12,354 nucleotides of DNA from Lojkania enalia. Taxonomy: Eukaryota; Ascomycota; Dothideomycetes; Pleosporales. The position numbers and the translations under genes were made by a program. Shown piece after piece: positions 1 to 8,242 of the stretch (its first letter is position 1; each line of letters opens with the position of its first letter). The DNA is taken from positions 269,982-282,335 of the forward strand of contig ML986606.1 in assembly GCA_010094045.1 (NCBI GenBank), written 5' to 3'. The notes beneath the pieces were generated by a model. It was not told where the DNA came from and searched no databases. It saw nothing but the letters and a program-made list of their open reading frames with translations.

Positions 1-1237
1 TATCTTATACTTATCCTTATATTATATAAGCTTAGCCTTAATTTTAGAGTTATTATTAACCTCCTCTTTATACTTATCACTTTTAATACCCTTAATATAG
101 GGTAAGTTCGAATTAAGAATAAGATTATTATTAAATTAATTATATACTAATAGAGGTTCTTAATATTTAGAGTAGTAATTAGTATATATCTATAATAAAT
201 AGATATAATAAAAATATAATAAACTTACTTCTACTCTAGCTCTAAGACTATAACTAACTCTTCTTTAGATAGTCCTTTAATAAACTCTTACTATTTATTT
301 TAAGCATCTTTACTTTTAAAACTATTATTTTATAGTTTAAAAAGGCTATCTTAGTATATCTTATATATAACCTTCTATACAGCCCCTCTAGAGCTATATA
401 CCCGTAATAGACTATAAGCTAATTCTTATATAATAGATATATCTTTCTCTTAACTAGTAGCCTTTAATAGAACTACTTGGTAATATCTAAAGCTAATCTC
501 TTAGTTAATATACTCCTATTTTAAGTAAATAGCTTTTAGCCTTACCTCTAATTAATTATCTATTTACTTATAAGTATATATATATATAATAAATAACTAT
601 AATAACTTACTAGACTTATAATTATTAAAGTACTTCTCTACTATAGCTTTAATAACTTTATCTAATATCTTTTTTTTCTTCCCCTAACGCTATATATTTA
701 GCACTTTTCTATAATTACCTCTTCTTAGCACTCTTAGTAGAGTAATTAGTAGTATAGGTACTCTTAATAGTCTTTTTCTTAGTAGTAAGCAATATAACCT
801 TATCTTTCTATTAGATAGCGTACTTAGTATTACTAAGTATACTCTTAAAGGGTACTATAAGGTTGGTTAGACAGCTTTTTTAAGAACTAGCTTAACCGCG
901 TAGTAAAAGAACGTATTTAATTTTATAATCTTCTAACTACCAGCTCTATATTTATTAGTAAACTGTAATAAAAGACTAGTATAATTATTTACCTATATTA
1001 ACTTCACCTACTTATTTTAGTTAAAGCTAACTAGTAGCTCTAATAGCTTTAGTAGTAGTAAGCTATCTAGACTATTAAGAAAATTGTTGTTAATAGATTC
1101 TACTTTAATAGTTAATATTTTATAGAAACTATAATAAAAGTATATAATAAATCGAAGATTTAGAATTACACTAATAAAAGTATAGTAGAAAGAAGAACTA
1201 TAGTAGAATATCAGGCTCAACGCAACAAACATATATA
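1..1237. other. Degraded DNA of unknown origin
   Basis: No gene is recognised here. All six frames are broken by frequent TAA/TAG stops. On the minus strand, about 1030 down to 640 reads as a Lys/Thr/Ser-rich stretch with RIP-type stops, including a KKK-T-x-KSTYTT-like segment near 780-720. A second short patch near 287-232 reads as acidic and leucine-rich but lies in a different frame. These may be remnants of another transposon protein, but no family motif is clear. The only stop-free stretch beginning with ATG (minus strand 1232-1017, 71 codons) is hydrophobic, low in complexity and probably fortuitous. A 17-base pure pyrimidine run lies at 669-685. Confidence 0.5.
1211..1231. other. Patch retaining CpA
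   Basis: Five CA dinucleotides occur within 20 bases (1212, 1218, 1223, 1226 and 1230), the densest such cluster noticed in the window. The retained CA at 1230 supplies the only plausible ATG of the 71-codon minus-strand reading frame, which is otherwise unconvincing. It could mark a border between RIPped repeats or a short sequence that was not duplicated. Confidence 0.6.
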
Positions 1238-1363
1238 CTACCTACTAGTATAGATTAGATAGAAGTAATAATAAAATATATATACATCTAAATAAATATA
1301 AAATATTAGTCAGTTTAATATAAAAAACTATTACTAAAAAGCATACTACTAGTTCTATAAAAT

Positions 1364-1392
1364 AGTAAGTTATTATAGTTTTTTATTATAGT
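1364..1392 (+). repeat. 29-bp direct repeat, copy 1
   Basis: This 29-bp sequence, starting AGTAAGTTATTATAG, recurs at 1731-1759 with a single mismatch (T in this copy, G in the other). The flanks on either side do not align, so it is an isolated match about 370 bp apart. It could be a small remnant of a duplicated element or a chance match in low-complexity DNA. Confidence 0.55.
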
Positions 1393-1730
1393 ATTCTTAT
1401 AATATACGCCTAAATACCTTATTAGCTTTACTTTATAATTTTAATTTAGTACTAGCTTTTAGTATATATATATCTTAGTATCTATATTTATATTTTAGGT
1501 ATCTATTAATAAACCTTAACTTAGCTTTATACTACTAACCTTAATTATTAATATTAACTACTCTACTCTACTACTATTAATACGTAATATCTCGTACTTA
1601 AAGAATAGTATAATTTAAAATTATTCTAACGGGTAGTAAGTCTCTTTAAAAGCAGCTCGCTGCTAAATTAGCATATAAGGTACCTATACTAATAAAGCCT
1701 ATACTAGTAAAGTATTACTATTACTCTAAG

Positions 1731-1759
1731 AGTAAGTTATTATAGGTTTTTATTATAGT
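1731..1759 (+). repeat. 29-bp direct repeat, copy 2
   Basis: Matches 1364-1392 at 28 of 29 positions in the same orientation. Similarity stops at both edges. No function is suggested. Confidence 0.55.
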
Positions 1760-1866
1760 TATATACTAATAAGATATAGCTATCGCACTTTAACAAATTA
1801 AATAATATTAGAAGAGTACTAAACTTCTCTTTTAAAAGCTCCCTTTTTCGCGGTTAATCTATAAAA

Positions 1867-1903
1867 TTACTACTATAGTTTAAGAGGATACCTATAGTAG
1901 TAA
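1867..1903. repeat. 12-bp perfect inverted repeat
   Basis: TTACTACTATAG at 1867-1878 is the exact reverse complement of CTATAGTAGTAA at 1892-1903, separated by 13 bases. It could extrude as a hairpin. There is no T-run after it and no gene before it, so nothing supports a terminator. In DNA built largely from CTA/TAG words such palindromes are easier to obtain by chance. Confidence 0.5.
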
Positions 1904-2204
1904 GATATATTAGTAATAGAGTATAATTAAGACTCTTTAAGAGTTTACTAAAACTTTTCTTATTAGGTTCTTTAAAAGTATATATTTTTTTATATAATTT
2001 ATATTATATAATACTAACTATACTAGACTATAATATAAACACAATTTATATAAAGTAGGTTACTATCTAAAATAAGAATATATATTTAGTAAAATAATAC
2101 TATAAGAAGTTTAGTCTTCTATTAGATTAGAGTTATAATTCCTAGGTAGTCTTAAGCTTAGAAAAGGCTACTTTAAATAAAACTAGTTCTCTACTATAAT
2201 AATT

Positions 2205-2270
2205 TATAGTAATAAATATTTAATATATAATATATAATAAATATATAATATATAATTATTTTCTATAATT
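2205..2270. repeat. AT-only low-complexity tract
   Basis: A run made almost entirely of A and T, with repeated ATATATAATA-like words and only a few C or G bases. It sits upstream of the 32-bp tandem array. It looks like simple-sequence drift in RIP-degraded DNA, and I see no structured motif in it. Confidence 0.6.
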
Positions 2271-2318
2271 ATAGAGGAATCTTATAAGATACTTCTACTT
2301 TAACCTTATACTCTAGCG

Positions 2319-2446
2319 CTAAGAACCCTACCCTAACCTTAACTTTAATACTAAGAACCTCTACCTAACCTATATCCTAATATTAAGAACTCTACTTTAA
2401 CTTTAACCCTAGTACTAAGGACTCTAAACTTAATCTTAACCTAGGT
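2319..2446 (+). repeat. Four imperfect 32-bp tandem repeats
   Basis: Four consecutive units of exactly 32 bp start at 2319, 2351, 2383 and 2415, each opening with YTAAGRAC and followed by C/T/A-rich sequence containing CCTAAC- or CCCTA-type words. Units differ by substitutions only, with no length change. The period is not a multiple of three, so the array is unlikely to encode a protein repeat. The first unit carries CCCTACCCTAACC, which resembles the TTAGGG-type telomere repeat read on the other strand, but no regular 6-bp register holds. It is probably a small minisatellite, possibly inside an LTR or untranslated part of an element. Confidence 0.7.
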
Positions 2447-3142
2447 AAGGTATTATATACTCTATTTACTAGCCTAAATAATACTATCTAATTAAATAGT
2501 TAGAAATAGATAAATATAAGAACCTATAAAATAATATCTAAGAACTAGAAGAAAACCTTAACCCTATAGTATTATAGATATATTATAAAATCTAAATTTA
2601 TAAAAAAAATCTAGAGATAGAATAATAGGATTAAATAATATTAGCTATATTATAGAAGGTGACTCTATTTTAGATAGAAGACCTACCTTATAATCCGCCT
2701 CTTTTTCTTCTTTAAGTTACTCTTATATACGTTTATAACCTTTTATCTACCTATATTTTACTTATTTATAAATCTTATAAAAATACTAAATATTTATATA
2801 AGCTACTACTATTATAGTAATATTATAATACCTCTATACCTATACTATTCTTACTATAATACCTAAATTAGCTGCTAGTAACAGCTATTAGCTGTTAGCT
2901 AGAATATAACCGACTTATTTTAACTATAATAGAGGAAGGTTTTACTAATCTAGCTAGCCTATATAATAGTATAGACCTAGCTCCTATAAAAAATCTATAT
3001 AATATAGATATCTCTATTCTTTATATAATATTTTAATATTTATATATAGTATATAGTAATAGAGTTAACTATCTAAAATATAATTAACTAACTATATATA
3101 AGTATCTATAATATTATATTATATTATCTACTATTATATACT
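2447..3142 (+). other. Non-coding leader of element A, with possible 5' LTR
   Basis: This stretch leads up to the gag reading frame of element A and has no coding remnant I can defend. A block at about 2680-3000 shows collinear similarity to about 8420-8760 downstream of element A and is listed separately as a candidate LTR. No primer-binding site can be recognised. RIP removes the TG...CA ends that normally mark LTR borders, so boundaries cannot be read. Confidence 0.45.
2680..3000 (+). repeat. Candidate 5' LTR of element A (degraded)
   Basis: Several short anchors recur in the same order downstream of the element. CCTACC is followed 13 bases later by CCGCCTCTTTT at 2695 (the same spacing holds at 8421 and 8434). 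ACCTATACTATT at 2838 matches 8610. CTAGTAACAGC at 2875 corresponds to CTAGTAATAGC at 8648, and TAACTATA at 2921 to 8690. From 2838 onward the offsets agree within a few bases (37 versus 38, 83 versus 80). Between 2695 and 2838 the two copies differ by about 33 bp. Some differences are RIP-type (CTG to CTA, ACA to ATA), others are not, so homology is plausible but unproven. Borders are approximate. Confidence 0.35.
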
Positions 3143-4128
3143 ATAGATAAGAACGCGCTTATTAATATATTTAAAAAGATTTAGGGTAAGCTAGACTCTT
3201 TATAGTAGAAGAACGAGATACTAGTAGAGGCTTTAGTAACTTAAAAGAACTACTATAAGTTAGACCTTAAAGCGATATAAAGGGAATTTAGTAGCTGCTA
3301 AGTAGCTACCCCTCTACTAGCTACTAGTATATTAATAGTAATAGAACTATTACCTACTCTTAGCTTAATTTAGCCTATAACTCTAGCTTCTAAATAAATG
3401 CTTATATTAACTCCTACTCTACTTAAAACTATATATAACCCGTATTTCTATTCTAACTATTTATCTAACCTTCTAATATTCTCTAGTAAATATTTAGAGC
3501 TTTTATACTTTATTAAAAAGTTCTACTATAAACTAGAAGGAAATACTAACTAATATTTAATTAAACGTACCCGTATTCTATATATCTATTCTTATCTAGA
3601 ATAAGATCTAGTAATATTAGTTAACCTATTAATAGATAAGGGTATTAACTCTATAAACAGCTTAGTCGCCTTTTTAAAATCTACCTATAGTAACTAGAAT
3701 AAGAAGACTATAATACAGAGTAAGCTAGAGACTTTAAAATAAGGCCGAAGCAGGTTCTCTATTTACTTTACTAAATTCTAACGCCTAATTATAGATACTA
3801 AATTAAACGAGACTAGATAAATTATATATTTCTAATATTCTCTTTTTAATAAACTCTACCGTACTATAATTAATATTATAATATCTAGTATTCTAAACAA
3901 CTATACTAACCTAATTTCCCTATATAATACTAACTTATATTATCTACCTAATAACTACTATAAATAACCGAAGTATTATACTACTTACTAGAAGGACCTA
4001 AATGCTATAGAATATAATACTTCTAGTTATACGCCTATAAGCTCTAATAAATAAGAAAGATGCTACTATAAAAAATACTATTATAAGTATAATAGTAAGA
4101 GATATATTTTACTAGAATATAGCGCCCC
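3143..4128 (+). pseudogene. Element A gag remnant
   Basis: Gag forms the retrotransposon's virus-like particle. After the degraded start codon, the first 50 or so residues are rich in Lys, Leu, Ile and Asn with stop codons at Gln-like positions, consistent with an N-terminal coiled coil. A Pro/Thr/Leu-rich linker follows (about 3300-3440). The segment from about 3490 to 3900 has the pattern of the Ty3/gypsy capsid domain: a Phe-Ile-x-Lys-Phe opening and a GRSRFSIYFTKF block at 3743-3778 that matches the conserved gag core. Near 4061 a single Cys sits in a Tyr/Lys-rich stretch that could be an eroded zinc knuckle, but the spacing does not fit cleanly. Frame is shared with pol. Many RIP-type stops. 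Confidence 0.75.
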
Positions 4129-4190
4129 TCTACTATTAATCTATTAAGGGTTTTAGAGCTCTACTATTAATCTATTAAGGGTTTTAGAGC
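4129..4190 (+). repeat. 31-bp exact tandem duplication
   Basis: Two identical 31-bp units lie at 4129-4159 and 4160-4190, and the first eight bases of a third follow at 4191-4198. The unit contains CTATTAAGGGTTTTAGAGC. It sits at the gag-protease junction of element A. Because 31 is not a multiple of three, the duplication shifts downstream frame by one. Perfect identity fits a slippage duplication that occurred after RIP. Confidence 0.9.
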
Positions 4191-4379
4191 TCTACTATAC
4201 CCTATAGGTCCTACTTTTAATCTTCTAACTAATCCTCCAACTAATTTTTAATACGTTTATTATTCTATAAATAAAGTTATTATTTTTACTCTTAAACGCA
4301 GCTAGTTTTACTAACTAGAATATTACTAAAAGGTCTATTTTAAAAGTAAGTTATTTCTTAGAACTACGCCTATACTAAA

Positions 4380-4830
4380 TTTCTATATATCTATAAAACT
4401 AGCCCTTATAGAAATAGTTATAGAACTACTAGATTCTAGCTTCTTTCTTAATCTATTAAGACCTAGTCTAGTAAAATATTAATATTCTTATTAATACTAG
4501 AGCTACTAGTTATAACTATATCTATAGAGACTTTATATATATTTTAAAATTCTAAAAAATATAACTTTTATATAATCTATATCTAACTAGCTTTAATAGA
4601 AAAGTCTTTTATAGGGGGACTATTTTCTACTTAGTTACCTTAACTTTTTAATACCTAAACTATTTAGAGATAATATATTTCTATATAATTATACTAGAAA
4701 AATACTAGTTAATTCTAAGATAGCTATAGATATATAAGTATTATATAAACCTAGACTATAAGAATACATAGCTAGTTTTTACCGCTAACTAATACCTAAC
4801 TTAATACTTATAATCTATTAGTACTACTAT
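4380..4830 (+). pseudogene. Element A protease (retropepsin) remnant
   Basis: Retropepsin is the aspartic protease that matures Gag-Pol. The signature is at about 4484-4510, reading I-L-I-N-T-R-A-T-S where retropepsins have hydrophobic residues, then D-T-G-A. The catalytic Asp is AAT (4493-4495) and the Gly is AGA (4499-4501). Both are exactly what TpG-to-TpA changes would give from GAT and GGA codons preceded by T. Downstream, at about 4735-4790, an N-L-D-Y-K-N-T-stop-L-V-F segment resembles the end of the gypsy protease domain, where the sequence after the LG-x-PW motif refers back to the strand pair. The start of the domain, 4200-4450, is hard to follow because of dense stops. Confidence 0.75.
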
Positions 4831-5429
4831 TTATTAATAGGCTACTTAAATAGTTATTAAAGACTATAAACTACTTAAACTTAATATAAAAGGAGATTCT
4901 AAAGTAACTAATTTATAACCCTTATATAGCTTAAAGTTTAGATAGTATTATTTAAAACTCCGCCTATTAAGTTATATTTAATATAATTACTAGCTGCCTA
5001 AAATACTACGCTAGTTAAAAGAATTTAAAACTAAAATTAACTTAACTTTAAATAAAGATTATAGCTAAAAGGATTTATTTTAACTTAAATATTTAAAGTC
5101 TATACTATAGCTAGATATATATTATATAGGCGCTATACTACTAGTCTAACTCTCCTAATAATCTAACTATAAAATCTTTACTATATTAATAGCTAATATT
5201 AATAAAGCTCTAGCCTTAAAGGTATATACTAACCCTATTACTAAAGTACCTAAAGAATATTATAACCTATTATCTATCTTCTTATATAAGAATATAAATA
5301 AGCTACTTAAATAATAACCGTATAATTATAAGATTAAACTAGAAAATAGTAAGTAAGCTAGCTTTAGTCTACTCTATAGGATATCCTAGAATAAGTTAAA
5401 GGTACTAAAGAAGTATCTTAATAAGAACT

Positions 5430-6110
5430 TATCTAAGGGATTTATTAGAGTAAGTTTATTACTAGTAGTTATATTTATAATCTTTATAAAGAAATCTAAA
5501 GGTAGTTTCTAATTCTATATAAATTATAGAGCCCTAAATACTATTACTATTAAGAACTAATACCCGATTCTACTAATTTAAGAAATATTAACCTAATTTA
5601 GTAAGACTAAATACTATTTAAAACTTAATATTATTATTATATTTAATAAGCTAAAGATTATTAAAGAAGATAAATAGAAAATTATCTTTTATATACGCTA
5701 TAGGCTGTTTAAATACCTAATAATACCCTTTAACCTAGTTAATACTCTAAGTATATTTTAGTACTTTATAAATAATATACTAAGATTATATTTTAATATA
5801 TTCTATACTACCTATATTAATAATATTCTAATATTTAGTAAAAATCTAAAGGATTATAAGTAGTATATTTAGCTAGTTTTTAAAGCTTTAAGAGTAAATA
5901 GTTTACAGTTTAATATAGATAAGTATAAGTTCTATTAGTTAGAAGTAACCTATCTAGAGTATATAATTATTAACTAGAAATACTCTAAAAATATAAAAGA
6001 TCTAAAGAAGGTAAAAATAATTATTAACTAGAAATACTCTAAAAATATAAAAGATCTAAAGAAGGTAAAAATAATTATTAACTAGAAATACTCTAAGAAT
6101 ATAAAAAATA
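5430..6110 (+). pseudogene. Element A reverse transcriptase remnant
   Basis: This is the clearest domain of element A. It opens with a KGFIR segment at 5435-5449, then a hydrophobic stretch, FIKKSKGSF, and the YRALN-T-ITIKN block typical of Ty3/gypsy RT (to about 5560). The first catalytic Asp, in the L-D-I motif, is now AAT (5627-5629). The YIDD box is Y-I-N-N-I-L-I-F-S at 5813-5839, so all three metal-binding Asp residues are Asn. The PFNL block lies near 5728. The domain ends in an in-frame 54-bp tandem duplication (5966-6073). RT would copy element RNA into cDNA in the particle, but this copy cannot. Trp and Gln positions are stops. Confidence 0.92.
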
Positions 6111-6112
6111 TT
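5966..6112 (+). repeat. 54-bp exact tandem duplication within element A RT
   Basis: Units at 5966-6019 and 6020-6073 are identical over 54 bp. A third, partial and slightly diverged copy starts at 6074 and fades by about 6112. The period is 18 codons and keeps frame. It repeats the K-N-I-K-D-L-K-K-V-K segment in the connection between RT and RNase H, where normal gypsy elements have one copy. The identity of two copies in otherwise heavily mutated DNA suggests duplication after RIP, most simply by replication slippage. Confidence 0.92.
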
Positions 6113-6660
6113 TAAGCCTTTATAAGCTTTATAAACTTCTACTAACAATTTATTAGCAACTTTTTATAGAAAGTCTCCCCCTTAGTAACCCTAACTAAGA
6201 AGAATACTCGATTTAACTAGAATAATAGCTGTTAATATTCCTTCGACTATTTAAAAAATACCTTTATCTCTATACTAATTTTCCAATATTTTAACCTTAA
6301 GCTGCTAATAGTAGTAGAAATTAATATATTCGACTTTATAATAGCTAGTATATTATCTTAGAGAGGCGTTAATGGTAAACTAAAACCTATTACCTACTTC
6401 TCTAAGTATATAAACCCTATTAAAGGTAACTATAAGATATATAATAATAAACTACTCGTAATTATCTAATATTTTAAGTAATAGAGGCCCGAATTAGAAG
6501 GTATAGTATTTCTTATAAAAGTATTAAGCGATTATAAGAACCTATAGTACTTTATAATAATAAAGTAGTTAAGCTACTAATAGATTTATTAGTTAGAATA
6601 TCTATTAAGGTTTAACTTTAGTATTATATACCGATCTAGAAAATTTAGAAAGAAGCCTAA
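6110..6660 (+). pseudogene. Element A RNase H remnant
   Basis: RNase H degrades the RNA template during reverse transcription. The A-F-I-S-F-I-N-F-Y stretch near 6116-6142 is the usual bridge after RT. The catalytic E-T-D-A-S-D-F region is at 6317-6337: its first Asp is AAT (Asn, 6323-6325) and its second is still GAC (6332-6334). A conserved block of Y-F-S-K follows (about 6385-6410). In the Y-D-K-E-L-L-A-I motif the Glu codon has become AAA (Lys, 6449-6451). Dense RIP stops follow. The domain is in frame with RT, as expected for gypsy pol. Confidence 0.8.
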
Positions 6661-6879
6661 TACCTTAACTTAAAGGTTATAAGATAAGTCTATATAAGAA
6701 GAGGCTTATAAAGGTTATTAATAAATATTACTTTATCTTAAACTATTCTAATAGATAGAAGTAGACTAATTAATTATAAAAATTATTAACGAAGAATACC
6801 CGAACGATAATCTAATCTAAAATACCCTAAAGCTATTAAAAGAAAAAACCTATTAATTTAAACTTCTAACTCTAACTAA

Positions 6880-8020
6880 TTATAAAGAGTATAATAATTA
6901 ACTATACTACTAAAATCGACTTATAGTATTAAACTATAATAAGCTAAAACTTAAGCTACTATAAATTGTCTATAACTTACTATCTAGCAGATATTTTAGT
7001 TAAGGAAAGATTTTAGAACTACTCTAGCGCGAGTACTATTAGTTAAAGATATTTAACTTAGTATAATAATATATAGACTATTATTATATATATTAAAGAA
7101 GTAAGACTTTTAAAGAGAAGTATTATAGATTACTAAAACTATTACCTATACCTAAATAAAGGGTTTAAAATATTTCTATAAACTTTATAACTAATCTACT
7201 AGAATTAGAAGGTTATACGAAAATTATAATAGTAGTTAATAGGCTTAGTAAGTATAGATACTTAATACTATATATAAAAATCGAAGCTTTTAATATTATT
7301 TAACTATTCTATTACTATATATAAGTTTACTATAGACTATTATATACTATTATATTTAACTGTAAGATATAGTTTATTTCTACTTTCTATTAAGAGCTTT
7401 ATAGATAACTATAAATTAATATATATATATTAACTAACTTCTACTTAAAAATTAATAACTAGATAGAGAATACTAATATAGTAATAGAATAAGTTCTTTA
7501 AGCCTATACTAGCTATAAATAAGATAACTAGATTAAATAGCTACTAATAGTATAGTTTAAAGTAAATAATATGGTATCTAAATTAATAAAAGTCTCTCTA
7601 TTTCTAGTCTACTTTAGCTAGTACTCTTAAATAGGCTTTAAGCTGCTTATAGGGATCTATTAACTATTAAAATAGTCCCTAATAGTCTAGAAAACTAATA
7701 GACTAGTTAATAAGATAAAGGATATTATAGAATATATTAGAGAAGAACTTACCTAGGTATAAATATTCTAATAAAAGTATATTAACTGTAAGCGCGTACT
7801 AGCCTCTAACTACTAGATTAATAATCTAGTCTAGTTAAATACTAGAAATATATATATATAAAGATTGTTAAAAAAGTTTAACTAGAAGAATATAAGTTTT
7901 TATAAAATTATTATAAAAGTATCCTCACACGCTTATAGATTAAAACTACCTAAATTAGCTAAAATATATCCTATATTCTATATATTACTATTATAGCTAG
8001 TATTTAAGTTATCTAATTAC
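6880..8020 (+). pseudogene. Element A integrase remnant
   Basis: Integrase would insert the cDNA. The N-terminal zinc site survives as Tyr-x2-Tyr at 7082-7093 before stop-R-S-K, where chromoviral integrases have C-x2-C-R-R-S-K. Next come L-L-P-I-P (about 7138-7153) and the first core Asp, now AAC (7181-7183), in I-S-I-N-F-I-T. An I-I-V-V-N-R-L-S-K-Y-R block (about 7230-7256) matches the family pattern V-V-V-D-R-L-S-K. The second core Asp is AAC (7358-7360). The catalytic Glu is still GAG (7466-7468) in I-E-N-T-N. The C-terminal V-S-S-H-A-Y-R-L-K-L-P and Y-P-I-F-Y-I-L-L-L segment (about 7918-7992) is the usual GPY/F-side region of fungal elements. Confidence 0.88.
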
Positions 8021-8039
8021 TTATCTAATTAATAAATAT

Positions 8040-8242
8040 ATAACTCTAAACCTATCGAGATTAATAGAAAACTAAAATACCTTATTAAGCGAATAGAAGA
8101 CCTCTACTATAACTAATAGAGACGCTGGTATAAATACCTAGTTAAGTAGACTAGCTATTATAACCTAGAATAGTACCTAGCTAATAATTTTACTAAGATA
8201 ACTACTATAGAAGATTACTATACTAGAAACTTAAATAAATAA
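8040..8242 (+). pseudogene. Element A C-terminal chromodomain-like tail
   Basis: Downstream of integrase, the reading frame has W-Y-K-Y-L-V-K-stop-T-S-Y-Y-N-L-E-stop at 8126-8173, matching the chromodomain core Y-L-V-K-W-x-G-Y-x-x-x-x-x-x-W. Both Trp positions (8147-8149 and 8171-8173) are now TAG, the expected product of TGG. Chromodomains in chromoviral integrases steer insertion to methylated-histone chromatin. The frame ends at TAA 8240-8242; whether this is the original terminator or a RIP stop cannot be told. Confidence 0.75.

Larger units (their letters stand above)
1238..2318. other. Gene-free AT-rich stretch with short repeats
   Basis: I see no coding remnant that I can name. The stretch holds a 29-bp direct repeat (1364-1392 and 1731-1759), a 12-bp inverted repeat (1867-1903) and a very AT-rich low-complexity zone around 2205-2270 built from ATATATAATA-type units. 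It could contain LTR or non-coding portions of older elements, but nothing in it shows this. Confidence 0.5.
3143..8242 (+). mobile_element. Element A: RIP-inactivated Ty3/gypsy retrotransposon (gag-pol)
   Basis: A single frame carries recognisable gag, retropepsin, reverse transcriptase, RNase H, integrase and chromodomain-like remnants in Ty3/gypsy order, about 1,700 codons. All landmark codons checked (gag 3731, protease 4493, RT 5627 and 5813, RNase H 6323, integrase 7181 and 7466, chromodomain 8126) lie in the same frame, so few uncompensated indels have accumulated. Dozens of TAA/TAG codons and lost catalytic residues rule out function. The ATA at 3143, followed by GAT AAG, may be the former ATG start. 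The order with integrase after RNase H and a C-terminal chromodomain indicates a chromovirus, the commonest gypsy group in fungi. Confidence 0.9.

Noticed and set aside
669..685. 17-base pyrimidine run, a polypurine tract on the minus strand
   Set aside because: It could be an LTR-element polypurine tract, but no LTR or integrase remnant lies on the minus strand beside it. Such runs also survive RIP simply because they lack CA and TG.
1017..1232. 71-codon minus-strand open reading frame
   Set aside because: It is hydrophobic and low in complexity, rich in Leu, Ile, Phe, Tyr and Ser, with no domain or signal, and its ATG depends on a single surviving CA. It is probably a chance gap between RIP stops.
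1867..1903. Hairpin as a transcription terminator
   Set aside because: There is no upstream gene and no T-tract, and the arms are made of common CTA/TAG words.
4129..4190. CRISPR-like repeats
   Set aside because: The 31-bp and 54-bp units are directly adjacent with no spacers, inside a retrotransposon in fungal-type DNA, so they are slippage duplications.
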